Shown here: positions 56,690 through 64,000 of the stretch, piece by piece
How the letters are laid out: each line of letters opens with the position of its first letter
Position numbering within the stretch: the first letter of the stretch is position 1
From: Commensalibacter melissae
GTDB taxonomy: Bacteria; Pseudomonadota; Alphaproteobacteria; Acetobacterales; Acetobacteraceae
DNA length: 64,000 nt
Assembly: GCF_009734185.1 (NCBI RefSeq)
Contig: NZ_CP046393.1
Span: 364,501-428,500, forward strand
Reading direction: 5' to 3'
Notes under the pieces: generated by a model
What the model saw: the letters and a program-made list of their open reading frames with translations, nothing else
Told to the model about the DNA's origin: nothing
Database searches by the model: none
Program-made: the position numbers and the translations under genes

Positions 56690-57202
56690 ATGAAAATTCA
56701 TGCCGCTCAATTGGCTGATCTTGATCAGATAATGGCCATTCAAATGTTATGTTATTATGCGATTGAGCCTGAATCACGGCTTTCTATGGCTTCAAAAATC
56801 ATTGCCAGTCCTGATACCTGTTTTGTGGTGAAAGAGCGAGATATGGTCAGGGGGTATTTGCTGGCCATTCCCGTCATGTCGGGTGAAACTCCCGCCCTGG
56901 ATAGCGAAGCTTGCGATTTGGCAGGAGGGGCGGATTGCCTTTATCTGCATGATTTGGCCGTTCATCCAGAATCAAGAGGGCTGGGAGTTGGATGTATTTT
57001 GGTGCGGCAATTCATGAATATTGCTCATAAGAAAAAATTCCGTCATGCATCCCTTGTTTCCATTCAGGATTCCTTCCGTTTTTGGCAGAAACAGGGATTT
57101 GAGGCAATTGTTCCCCCCGAAAAGTTGCAGAGTAAATTGATGACCTATGGTCAGGATGCAGTTTATATGGAAAAACTTCTGATTGGCATTCCTCAGGAGT
57201 AG
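56690..57202 (+). CDS. GNAT-family N-acetyltransferase
   Basis: The 170-residue protein has GNAT motif A 'LYLHDLAVHPESRGLGVGCILVRQFM' (in part), with the acetyl-CoA loop R-G-L-G-V-G, and motif B 'HASLVSIQDSFRFWQKQGFE'. An N-terminal 'IHAAQLADLDQIMAIQ' fits the fold. The acceptor is unknown. It precedes the ynfA-type gene by 9 nt. Confidence 0.9.
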   Translation: MKIHAAQLADLDQIMAIQMLCYYAIEPESRLSMASKIIASPDTCFVVKERDMVRGYLLAIPVMSGETPALDSEACDLAGGADCLYLHDLAVHPESRGLGVGCILVRQFMNIAHKKKFRHASLVSIQDSFRFWQKQGFEAIVPPEKLQSKLMTYGQDAVYMEKLLIGIPQE

Positions 57203-57211
57203 GATAATTTT

Positions 57212-57535
57212 ATGAAATCCCTGTTTTTTTATTGTATTGCGGCTTTTGCCGAGATTGCCGGTTGCTTTTCTTTTTGGGTATGGGCACGGTTGGGGAAGTC
57301 GCCCTTGTGGCTCGTGCCCGGAATGGCCAGTTTGGCATTTTTTGCCCTGATGCTGACGTTGGTGGAGGTTGATCTGGCGGGGCGTGCCTATGCTGTATAT
57401 GGTGGAATTTATATTTTATGTTCCCTGTTCTGGTTATGGATTGTTGAAAATACACGACCGGATCGGTGGGATATTCTGGGAATGCTGATTTGTTTGGCTG
57501 GAGTATCCATTATCTTGTTCATGCCCAGGGGGTGA
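57212..57535 (+). CDS. YnfA-family small membrane protein
   Basis: The 107-residue protein has four membrane helices and the family text '[21 protein letters not shown]' (in part), '[18 protein letters not shown]', '[20 protein letters not shown]'. YnfA proteins resemble small multidrug-resistance transporters; substrates are not firmly known. Start is ATG after AGGAGTAGGA, near the GNAT stop, so the two are likely co-transcribed. Confidence 0.92.
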   Translation: MKSLFFYCIAAFAEIAGCFSFWVWARLGKSPLWLVPGMASLAFFALMLTLVEVDLAGRAYAVYGGIYILCSLFWLWIVENTRPDRWDILGMLICLAGVSIILFMPRG

Positions 57536-57603
57536 TCAACCGTAGAGATCAATGGAATGTAGTTTTGGGACAAAGCGGGTTGAATATCTAAACTTAAAAA
57601 AAA

Positions 57604-57640
57604 CCCAGGCAAATAATAATAAAATGCCTGGGTAAAAAAG
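57604..57640 (-). terminator. Hairpin with T-run on the minus strand
   Basis: CCCAGGCA (57604-57611) pairs with TGCCTGGG (57625-57632). The A-run to its left gives a T-run only on the minus strand, so as a terminator it would stop leftward transcription. No convincing minus-strand gene precedes it; it may also cap ynfA mRNA as a plain hairpin. Confidence 0.55.
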
Positions 57641-58222
57641 TGCTTAAAATAAATATCAACGTAATAAAAGATATTTCACAAAAGGTTATTAATGAATTCA
57701 GTTATAAGAAATTTCTCGATGAAAAAATCAGCCTATAAATTTGAACTCAAACAATGAAATACCAACTACTATGAGCTAATATATGAAATCACATGACTTT
57801 TATACAATTTATGACCGGTTGCGTCAATATTGATACCCACGATTTTCCTATAAAAGATAGTAAAATAAAAGAGATAATGCTTGGAAAACAAAGGTTTTTT
57901 TTATAAAGTGGCAAAATTTCAAAAAAAATTGATCGTTTTTGAAACAATAATAAATATTTCGGAATCGAAAAATAACAGGGTCTTTTATACCATAAGATTT
58001 TATTGAAAAATGATGGGAACTGATATCCAGATTTTCAATTTTATCCAGTGACAGGATCATGTCGGATTTATCAAAATAAATTCCTTGAAAAAAAGATTTT
58101 ATGAAATGAAAAGGGAAAATCTGGAGACAAAATTCTGTTCAATACAACATTTGCATGAATGAAAATAACACTGTTTATAAAAATACGGAAATAACCTGAA
58201 AATTATTGAAATATCTCATATA
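57641..58222. other. AT-rich non-coding stretch
   Basis: No supported gene is seen. A minus-strand frame at 57848-58060 is low-complexity and lacks an RBS. The minus-oriented hairpin to its left raises the possibility of an unseen minus-strand RNA. Confidence 0.35.
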
Positions 58223-58269
58223 TTCCCCCGGTAGAAAATGGCTTCTTCAGGGTCATGAAACCGGGGGAA
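58223..58269. other. GC-rich perfect hairpin in AT-rich DNA
   Basis: TTCCCCCGGT (58223-58232) pairs perfectly with ACCGGGGGAA (58260-58269) around a 27-nt loop. There is no adjacent gene on either side within 500 nt and no immediate T-run, so it is neither an obvious terminator nor attributable to a coding gene. Confidence 0.6.
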
Positions 58270-58531
58270 ATAAAATTTTTGTATTTTAAAAACAATTAAG
58301 CAAGGGAACGGCCATTTACGTGAATCCTGATGGAAATGGTAAATATACAAGTAAATTCATTCGTTGGTTCTCCTTAACAATTTAATGGAAATTAAATAAA
58401 TGCGACATCCAGCGAACAAACGGCCCTGTTCCCCAAATGTGCAGTAAACCGCAGAATGAGAGGGTTGGTTTCTGAATAAAATTTATTTTTGGTGATAGCG
58501 AAAGGGCTAACAGTGTGATATAAATTCAAAT

Positions 58532-58635
58532 CAGTCATTGCAGATTCCGTTCAAAACTTGGTCTGTGATGATTAGGTTGGGTAAGATGTTGTAGCATCTT
58601 ATTCAACCGCATCAAGGCATTATTCGCCGGATGCT
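58532..58635 (+). ncRNA. Candidate structured RNA element, copy B
   Basis: This is the partner of 53771-53866. It has CAGA/TCTG (hairpin 1), an 11-bp stem GGTTGGGTAAG (58575-58585) with CTTATTCAACC (58598-58608) around ATGTTGTAGCAT, and GCATC/GATGC enclosing GGC/GCC (hairpin 3). The common opening is CAGTCATTGCAGA and the block GATTAGGT-x-GGGT. Stem differences from copy A are compensatory. It lies about 290 nt before the DUF3892 gene. Confidence 0.6.
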
Positions 58636-58927
58636 CCTGTTACTATACGTGTAAAATTCCCTTTTGCAAATAATTTTTTAAACGAATTAAAATTTGTCCC
58701 GTTCCCTTTATTGCGGATAAAAAGGTTATTCGTATCGGAATGGATTCTATATCTGAAATTCGATTTAATGAGTTATTTCAAATATATATTAAAATCCGTT
58801 TATTATTGTCCATTCAGTTTAATGGCGCAAATGTTATTTCTCCTAACAAAAATTTGATAATTTCGTGATTTGATCGTTTCATGTAGTTAATATATTGTTA
58901 AAGATCGTTATATTTATGGAGTATTTT

Positions 58928-59239
58928 ATGATGAATAAATGGGTGGATTACGTAATTACCGAAGTAAGATACAATAATGAACGTTCACATATCGTTGCAT
59001 TCAAGTGCTGGCGACATATCGGGGCCGAACTGATCGGCCCGGATATACGGTCAAGGGCTGATATCATTAATGCCATTGACAATGAGAACCTGGTTTTTAT
59101 CACCGAATATAAGGGTGAGGATGGGAAATGGGAAAAGGGTGGTGATGTCGGTATTGTAATGGTTGGAAATGAAAAATTCCTGCGAACCGATGCCAATCCG
59201 GAAACCCGTGACAATCTGGGAAATTTGCCCGAATTGTAA
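58928..59239 (+). CDS. DUF3892-family protein
   Basis: From ATG 58928 (GGAG upstream; a second ATG follows at once) the protein is 103 residues: 'MMNKWVDYVITEVRYNNERS', then 'IVAFKCW', 'RADIINAIDNENLVFITEYKG' (in part) and 'EKFLRTDANPETRDNLGNLP'. The 'DYVIT.VRYN' start and the 'FLRT..N....DNLGNLP' end resemble DUF3892. Function is unknown. A decayed second copy follows about 165 nt later. Confidence 0.75.
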   Translation: MMNKWVDYVITEVRYNNERSHIVAFKCWRHIGAELIGPDIRSRADIINAIDNENLVFITEYKGEDGKWEKGGDVGIVMVGNEKFLRTDANPETRDNLGNLPEL

Positions 59240-59404
59240 TGTTCACGTAAATATGTCCAATACATCCAGTTTATCCATTATCGGTTATTTTCATTTAAGC
59301 AAATTTTATTAATTTTACCTAGTTATAATGTTAAACAGTTGTGATTAGATCGTTGCGGTGAAATAATGTATTATTTAATATCATTAATTTAAGGAGTATT
59401 TATT

Positions 59405-59543
59405 ATGAGTAAATGCACGAACTAAATTTTTACAGCATTAAGTTACAATATTGATCATTCTCATATTGTCAAATTACAAATCTGGGAATGTGATAAAAAC
59501 TTTGTAACTAAAAGATAATTTAGGTAATTTACCTGAATTTTGA
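59405..59543 (+). pseudogene. Decayed tandem copy of the DUF3892 gene
   Basis: RBS AAGGAG (59391-59396) and ATG are kept as in the upstream gene. The text reads 'MSKCTN', stop, 'IFTALSYNIDHSHIVKLQIW', aligning with 'DYVITEVRYNNERSHIVAFK'. The middle is deleted. In another frame the tail 'DNLGNLPEF' then TGA matches 'DNLGNLPEL' of the intact copy. It is a tandem duplicate that lost about half its length. Confidence 0.75.
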
Positions 59544-59941
59544 TTTGATTTTAATGTAATTGTAATTTATTACTTTAATTTCTTAGGTTATTTAACGTTA
59601 ATTTTATATTTATAGATTCAATATTATCATTGATACAAGGGATTTGTACCTAGCATTAATGGAAATATTTTTATCAATAAATTTCAGGCTGGATGATTTT
59701 GCTTATTAGGTATTTCTGAATCAGATTCTGGAATATCGAGTGAAAAAATCATTCAGTTTTTTTTATCCTTTTTGCATGGTCTGGTTTCCGCAAACCGTTA
59801 TTCTTTTGCCCCCTTTAATATTGTAATCCCATCCGGCCAATTTAAATAGCTAATATGAATATTTGGGAAAAAGGTTTGTTTTGATCTTTTGATATAGATG
59901 GATTAAAATTGATTTTTTCATTTTGAAATTTTATTACTATT
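59544..59941. other. Non-coding region before gatC
   Basis: These 398 nt hold no supported gene. A small hairpin GGTTT-CCGC-AAACC near 59782-59795 is followed by a T-rich stretch and may end transcription from the left. The gatCAB promoter should lie near the right end. Confidence 0.35.
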
Positions 59942-60262
59942 GTGAGGGAAGAATTGACTGATAAGCAAAAGGATGATTCCTTGGACATGAAGATTGTCCA
60001 ACGGGTCGCTAAATTATCTGCACTTGCCGTCAAGGAAAAAGAAGTGGCAACCTATGCCCGGGATTTGGGGGGTATAATACACTGGGTTGAGCAGTTGAAC
60101 GAGCTGGATGTTTCTGCGGTTGAACCAATGGTTGGGGCAGAAAATGCACAATTGAGAATGCGTGAGGATGAGGTCACTGATGGCAATTGCCGTGAGGCTG
60201 TTTTATCCAATGCTCCAGAACGTATCGCCGATTTTTATGCTGTTCCGAAAGTGGTTGAATAA
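59942..60262 (+). CDS. gatC: Asp-tRNA(Asn)/Glu-tRNA(Gln) amidotransferase subunit C
   Basis: The frame from GTG gives 106 residues; ATG 59988 would give 91, closer to many GatC proteins. It has '[24 protein letters not shown]' (in part), '[17 protein letters not shown]' and the C-terminal '[17 protein letters not shown]' typical of GatC, which holds GatA and GatB together. No strong RBS decides the start. Its TAA overlaps the gatA ATG. Confidence 0.93.
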   Translation: MREELTDKQKDDSLDMKIVQRVAKLSALAVKEKEVATYARDLGGIIHWVEQLNELDVSAVEPMVGAENAQLRMREDEVTDGNCREAVLSNAPERIADFYAVPKVVE

Positions 60263-61743
60263 TGCTGACAGAAATGACGATTACAGACGCGGTCGAGGGC
60301 CTGCGTCAAAAGAAATTCAGCGCGGAGGAATTGACACGGGATCATCTGAAAGCGGTTGGTCAGTTAAACAGCCGGATCAATGCCTATATCACGGTAACGG
60401 AAGAGGTCGCCCTTGGTCAGGCTAGGGTGGCAGATGAAAAACTGGCTTCGGGGGATGCGCCGGTACTGACCGGTATTCCTTTGGCGATCAAGGATCTTTT
60501 TTGTACAAGGGATATTCCAACAACCGCCGCCAGCCGTATCTTGGAAAATTTTGTTCCACCCTATGAAAGTACGGTGACCTCGAATTTATTGAGGAATGGA
60601 GCCGTTTTTTTGGGCAAGACCAATCTTGATGAATTCGCAATGGGATCCGGCAACCTGAATTCGGCATTCGGTGCCGTTGAAAATCCATGGAAACGCAAAA
60701 ATGATGATGCGTTTCTGGTTCCCGGCGGCTCTTCTGGTGGTTCCGCGGCTGCCGTGGCGGCGCGGATGGCTCTGGGGGCAACTGGAACGGATACGGGTGG
60801 CTCCATTCGTCAGCCGGCAGCATATTGCGGTATCACCGGAATCAAGCCAACCTATGGGCGATGCAGTCGTTGGGGCATTATTGCCTTTGCCAGCTCGCTT
60901 GATCAGGCTGGGCCCATGGCAAAAACCGTTGAGGATTGTGCAATCTTGTTGCAATCAATGGCCGGTTTTGATCCAAAAGACAGCACAAGCGTGGACAGGG
61001 CGGTTCCGGATTATCGTGCAGCCTGTAACCGTTCATTGAAGGGGTTGCGTGTGGGTATTCCAGAAGAATATCGCGCTCCTGGCATGTCATCTGAAATAGA
61101 GGCAATCTGGCAGCAGGGAATTGACTGGTTGAAAGAGGCCGGTTGCGAGATCGTGGATGTTTCCCTGCCTCATACTAAATACGGATTGGCCACCTATTAT
61201 ATCATTGCCCCTGCTGAAGCCTCATCTAATCTGGCCCGTTATGACGGGGTGCGCTATGGTCGCCGTGTCAGTGGAAAAAGTCTTGAGGAACTCTATGCGA
61301 ATACACGCGGAGAGGGTTTTGGTACAGAGGTGAAACGCCGTATTTTGATGGGTACTTATGTGTTGTCGGCCGGTTATTACGATGCCTATTATCTCCGGGC
61401 GCAGAAGGTTCGCAAACTTATCTATCAGGATTTCATGAATGCCTATGAAAAGGTGGATGTTCTCTTGACACCAACGGCACCATCAGCCGCTTTTGCCAAA
61501 GGTGAACATCAGGATGATCCCGTACAAATGTATCTGAATGATATTTTCACCGTTCCCGCCAGTATGGCCGGAGTGCCTGGTCTGGCCTTGCCGGCCGGGT
61601 TAAATGACCAGGGTCTTCCCCTGGGTTTGCAGTTGCTGGGTCGTCCATTTGATGAGGAGACCCTGATTGCTGTTGGGTCAGCAATGGAAAAAGCTGCCAA
61701 TTTCACATATAAACCCGCCATTCGTTCTGGAGTTTCCCTATGA
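60262..61743 (+). CDS. gatA: Asp-tRNA(Asn)/Glu-tRNA(Gln) amidotransferase subunit A
   Basis: The 493-residue amidase releases ammonia from glutamine for transamidation of mischarged tRNA. The amidase-signature triad is present: Lys77 ('LAIKDLF'), Ser157 in '[19 protein letters not shown]' and Ser181 in '[15 protein letters not shown]'. It overlaps gatC and gatB by 1 and 4 nt, so the three are translationally coupled. It suggests that Gln-tRNA and/or Asn-tRNA is made by the indirect route here. Confidence 0.96.
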   Translation: MLTEMTITDAVEGLRQKKFSAEELTRDHLKAVGQLNSRINAYITVTEEVALGQARVADEKLASGDAPVLTGIPLAIKDLFCTRDIPTTAASRILENFVPPYESTVTSNLLRNGAVFLGKTNLDEFAMGSGNLNSAFGAVENPWKRKNDDAFLVPGGSSGGSAAAVAARMALGATGTDTGGSIRQPAAYCGITGIKPTYGRCSRWGIIAFASSLDQAGPMAKTVEDCAILLQSMAGFDPKDSTSVDRAVPDYRAACNRSLKGLRVGIPEEYRAPGMSSEIEAIWQQGIDWLKEAGCEIVDVSLPHTKYGLATYYIIAPAEASSNLARYDGVRYGRRVSGKSLEELYANTRGEGFGTEVKRRILMGTYVLSAGYYDAYYLRAQKVRKLIYQDFMNAYEKVDVLLTPTAPSAAFAKGEHQDDPVQMYLNDIFTVPASMAGVPGLALPAGLNDQGLPLGLQLLGRPFDEETLIAVGSAMEKAANFTYKPAIRSGVSL

Positions 61744-63191
61744 GTTATGTGATTGAAGGGTCAACAGGATCCTGGGAAGTTGTTATTGGTCTTGAAGTCC
61801 ATGCCCAGGTTATCAGTAAGGCCAAATTGTTTTCAGGTGCCTCCACGCATTTTGGTGGTGAACCCAATACGCAGGTCAGTCTTGTTGATGCCGCTTTTCC
61901 CGGTATGTTGCCCGTCATCAATCGTGAATGTGTTGATCAGGCCATTCGTACAGGATTTGGGTTAAATGCCCAGATTAATCTGGTAAGTCGTTTTGACCGC
62001 AAGAATTATTTTTATGCCGATTTGCCACAGGGATACCAGATTTCTCAATTTACGCATCCTATTGTTGGCAAGGGTGAAATCGAGATCGAACTGGATGACG
62101 GTACGGTCAAGAAGATTGGTATTACCCGTTTGCATCTTGAACAGGATGCTGGAAAATCCATTCATGACCTTGCCCCAAAAGAGACCTGTATTGATTTAAA
62201 TCGCTCTGGTGTGGCTTTGATGGAGATTGTCAGTGAGCCGGATATGCGCTCACCGGAAGAGGCAGGTGCCTACTTACGCAAAATCCGTGCGATTGTGCGC
62301 TATTTGGGTACTTGTGATGGAAATATGGAGGAGGGATCAATGCGTGCGGATGTGAATGTGTCTGTCCGTAAGCACGGTGAGGAATATCGTACGCGTTGCG
62401 AATTGAAAAATATCAACTCCATTCGGTATGTCATGCAGGCAATTGAAATTGAAGCCAAAAGACATGTGGAAATTTATGAAAATGGGGGAGAGGTGGATCA
62501 GGAAACCCGTTTATTCGATGTTGCCAGGGGGGAAACCCGTACGATGCGTAGCAAGGAAGACGCCCATGATTACCGTTATTTCCCAGATCCGGATTTGCTG
62601 CCTCTGGTCGTTGAGCAATCCCACGTTGACCATCTCAAGGCAACCCTGACTGAATTGCCGGATGCAAAACGAGACCGTTTCCAGAATGAGTATGGATTGC
62701 CCCGTTATGATGCCAATGTTCTGGTAGCTGAAAAAGACATTGCCGATTTTTTTGAAATTGTTGCAAAGGGTCGGGATGGGCGTTTGGCCGCTAATTGGGT
62801 CACAGGTGAACTGTTTGCCGTACTGAATAAAAAGGGTCTGTCAATCCAAGAAAGTCCTGTAAAGGCTGAGGCAATTGGTGTTTTGCTGGACTTGATCGCT
62901 GATAAAACCATCAATGGTAAGATTGCCAAGGAGGTTTTTGAGGATATGGTTGAAACAGGTGATATGCCTGCGGATATCGTGGAACGCAAAGGTTTGAGAC
63001 AGGTAACGGATACTACGGCAATTGATAAAGTGATTGCCGATATTCTGTCAGTCAATGCAGATAAGGTTGAACAATATAAATCAGGTAAAGACAAGCTTTT
63101 TGGTTTCTTTGTCGGACAGGTTATGAAGGAAATGAAGGGGAAAGCCAATCCCGCAATAGTCAATGAGCTTTTAAAAAAGCATTTATCTTGA
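61740..63191 (+). CDS. gatB: Asp-tRNA(Asn)/Glu-tRNA(Gln) amidotransferase subunit B
   Basis: The 483-residue protein activates the tRNA-bound carboxylate with ATP. Landmarks are '[22 protein letters not shown]', '[18 protein letters not shown]', '[14 protein letters not shown]', '[19 protein letters not shown]' and the C-terminal YqeY-like tail ending '[16 protein letters not shown]'. Start overlaps the gatA stop (ATGA). Confidence 0.97.
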   Translation: MSYVIEGSTGSWEVVIGLEVHAQVISKAKLFSGASTHFGGEPNTQVSLVDAAFPGMLPVINRECVDQAIRTGFGLNAQINLVSRFDRKNYFYADLPQGYQISQFTHPIVGKGEIEIELDDGTVKKIGITRLHLEQDAGKSIHDLAPKETCIDLNRSGVALMEIVSEPDMRSPEEAGAYLRKIRAIVRYLGTCDGNMEEGSMRADVNVSVRKHGEEYRTRCELKNINSIRYVMQAIEIEAKRHVEIYENGGEVDQETRLFDVARGETRTMRSKEDAHDYRYFPDPDLLPLVVEQSHVDHLKATLTELPDAKRDRFQNEYGLPRYDANVLVAEKDIADFFEIVAKGRDGRLAANWVTGELFAVLNKKGLSIQESPVKAEAIGVLLDLIADKTINGKIAKEVFEDMVETGDMPADIVERKGLRQVTDTTAIDKVIADILSVNADKVEQYKSGKDKLFGFFVGQVMKEMKGKANPAIVNELLKKHLS

Positions 63192-63280
63192 TAAAAATTG
63201 AAAAAGGAAATTGACAGTTCTCGAATAAATGATTAGAAACGGTAAAAGCAAACGTCGTGTTATAGGCAGGCTCTTCTTGC

Positions 63281-63372
63281 GGAGGGGTGGCCGAGTGGCT
63301 GAAGGCGACGGTTTGCTAAACCGTTGTACGGTGTAAGCCGTACCGTGGGTTCGAATCCCATCCCCTCCGCCA
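63281..63372 (+). tRNA. tRNA-Ser (anticodon GCT)
   Basis: The 92-nt class II tRNA has acceptor arms GGAGGGG/CCCCTCC, anticodon stem ACGGT/ACCGT with loop TTGCTAA (anticodon GCT, reads AGC/AGT), a long variable arm TACGGTGTAAGCCGTA, T arm with GGTTCGAATCC, and encoded CCA. Confidence 0.96.
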
Positions 63373-63389
63373 GTTACATATGTTGAATA

Positions 63390-63527
63390 TTGCCAATTAC
63401 TGACAAATACCTTGTTTTTCCTAAAAAATCCATATTTACCTATCATATTCTTGCCAGTTCATGACAGATTATGCGATAAAAAGTGGGTACAAAAGTGGGT
63501 ACAAATTCAAGGAAAGTGGGTACAAAT
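63390..63527. repeat. tRNA-downstream direct repeat, copy 2 (integrase leader-like)
   Basis: It nearly matches 11374-11501 downstream of tRNA-Arg and starts 18 nt after tRNA-Ser. It has three GTGGGTACAAA units instead of two. Further right come other repeats and an integrase start, so it probably belongs to the control or attachment region of a tRNA-targeting integrase. Confidence 0.8.
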
Positions 63528-63566
63528 CGTGTTGACAGATTCAAAGGTTAATTCTGACAGTTAAAA

Positions 63567-63645
63567 AACATTATCCCACATTACCTTATATTTTCCGCAG
63601 AAAACCCTCATTTTTTAGTAAACTTCCAAACATTATCCCACATTA
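63567..63645. repeat. Pair of 17-bp direct repeats, possible integrase arm sites
   Basis: AACATTATCCCACATTA occurs at 63567-63583 and again at 63629-63645. The pair lies between the tRNA-Ser-adjacent repeat and the integrase remnant, where arm-type recombinase sites would be expected. Confidence 0.55.
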
Positions 63646-63704
63646 TAAAACATTTGAACGCATTTAATATTGGGGTATATGATTTTTCATCTTGGGGTAT
63701 ATCG

Positions 63705-63809
63705 ATGTTAACGGATAAAGCCATAAAAACAGCCAAATATCAGGAAAAGGGTAGAAACAAGCTTTATGAACGCGGTTTATACCTGGTTATCACAAAAACC
63801 AATTCTTAA
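63705..63809 (+). pseudogene. Tyrosine integrase, N-terminal remnant
   Basis: The 34-codon frame 'MLTDKAIKTAKYQEKGRNKL' continuing 'YERGLYLVITKTNS' matches the N-terminus of P4-type phage integrases (usual pattern 'LTD.AI..AK...K.....D..GLYL.V...G'). It then stops at TAA, and the rest of the gene is missing. Upstream GGGGTATAT repeats (near 63672 and 63694) resemble those often seen before such int genes. It reads away from tRNA-Ser, as expected for an island inserted there. Confidence 0.75.
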
Positions 63810-63897
63810 ATATGGTGTTTAAAATATAATTTAATAAAAAAGATAAACTCTTTTGTTTGAAGATGTGAAAATCTTTTATTCATTACCCATAATAATT

Positions 63898-64000
63898 AAA
63901 CATTTGAATGCATTTAATATTAAGGTATATTTTTTCTATCTTGGGGTATATCAATTTTAATGGATAAAGTTAAAAATATAGCTAGATATTGAGAAAAGTC
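63898..64000 (+). pseudogene. Second, more degraded integrase 5' remnant
   Basis: From AACATTTGAATGCATTTAAT onward this repeats 63648-63750, including GGGGTATAT and a start region, but the start codon has become ATT and internal stops occur. It continues past the window edge. It indicates a second integration or duplication event at the same tRNA-Ser. Confidence 0.65.

Noticed and set aside
57848-58060. 70-codon minus-strand frame
   Set aside because: Phe/Lys/Tyr-rich AT-driven composition with no RBS or recognisable motif.
63183-63446. Minus-strand frame with 'GDGIRTHGTAYTVQRFSK'
   Set aside because: It is antisense to tRNA-Ser and shows the usual tRNA-shadow peptide.

Overview
The window looks like a piece of an AT-rich alphaproteobacterial chromosome, most likely an acetic acid bacterium of the insect-gut Commensalibacter type. 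This is inferred from gene order (rluD next to rpoH; DUF3576-leuS-lptE-holA; nadQ-nadABC; two cysteine desulfurases-ferredoxin-mnmA; gatCAB), from the protein families, and from low GC. No database search could be run. Most genes are housekeeping and intact, but several are visibly decaying, which suggests ongoing genome reduction.

Layout. 0-4.5 kb: the end of an AzlD-type membrane protein, an rpoH gene interrupted by an in-frame amber codon, rluD, DUF6476, a 44-residue protein, tRNA-Glu, and an aspartyl/asparaginyl hydroxylase-type gene. 4.7-11 kb: an atypical larC, then DUF3576-leuS-lptE-holA. 11.0-13.5 kb: a tRNA-Arg(CCT) gene split by a group I intron, a repeat shared with the far end of the window, a broken YdcF-type gene, and a phage-type repressor diverging from a small unknown gene. 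13.8-20 kb: an orphan two-partner-secretion transporter, then nadQ-nadA-nadB-nadC with a perfect palindrome before nadA. 20-25.8 kb: a shattered acetyltransferase, a lytic transglycosylase, and metR/metE. 25.8-31.3 kb: a minus-strand block (DUF1489, hemW, kup, YggS, a glycosyltransferase). 31.5-37 kb: rsmB, rpe, a heparinase-family gene and a glycosyltransferase. 37-41 kb: a minus-strand block (TSUP exporter, glycosyltransferase, amino-acid permease, hydrolase). 41.5-45.3 kb: sulfur trafficking (two cysteine desulfurases, ferredoxin, mnmA). 45.4-52.2 kb: a solute-binding protein, an O-antigen ligase-type protein, then a probable metal-handling group (CobW-type GTPase with a His-Asp repeat, WD40 protein, two CDF transporters).

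52.2-60 kb is mostly non-coding, AT-rich and full of decayed genes. It surrounds an island of apparently GC-richer genes (a FAD dehydrogenase, a GNAT acetyltransferase, YnfA). Two copies of a roughly 100-nt element flank that island. The main stem of the element shows compensatory base changes between the copies, so it is a candidate structured RNA. 59.9-63.2 kb is gatCAB. The window ends at tRNA-Ser(GCT), followed by layered remnants of tyrosine integrase genes.

The most notable items are the intron-bearing tRNA-Arg, the amber codon in rpoH, the covarying RNA-like element pair, and the shared integrase-type sequence downstream of both tRNA-Arg and tRNA-Ser.
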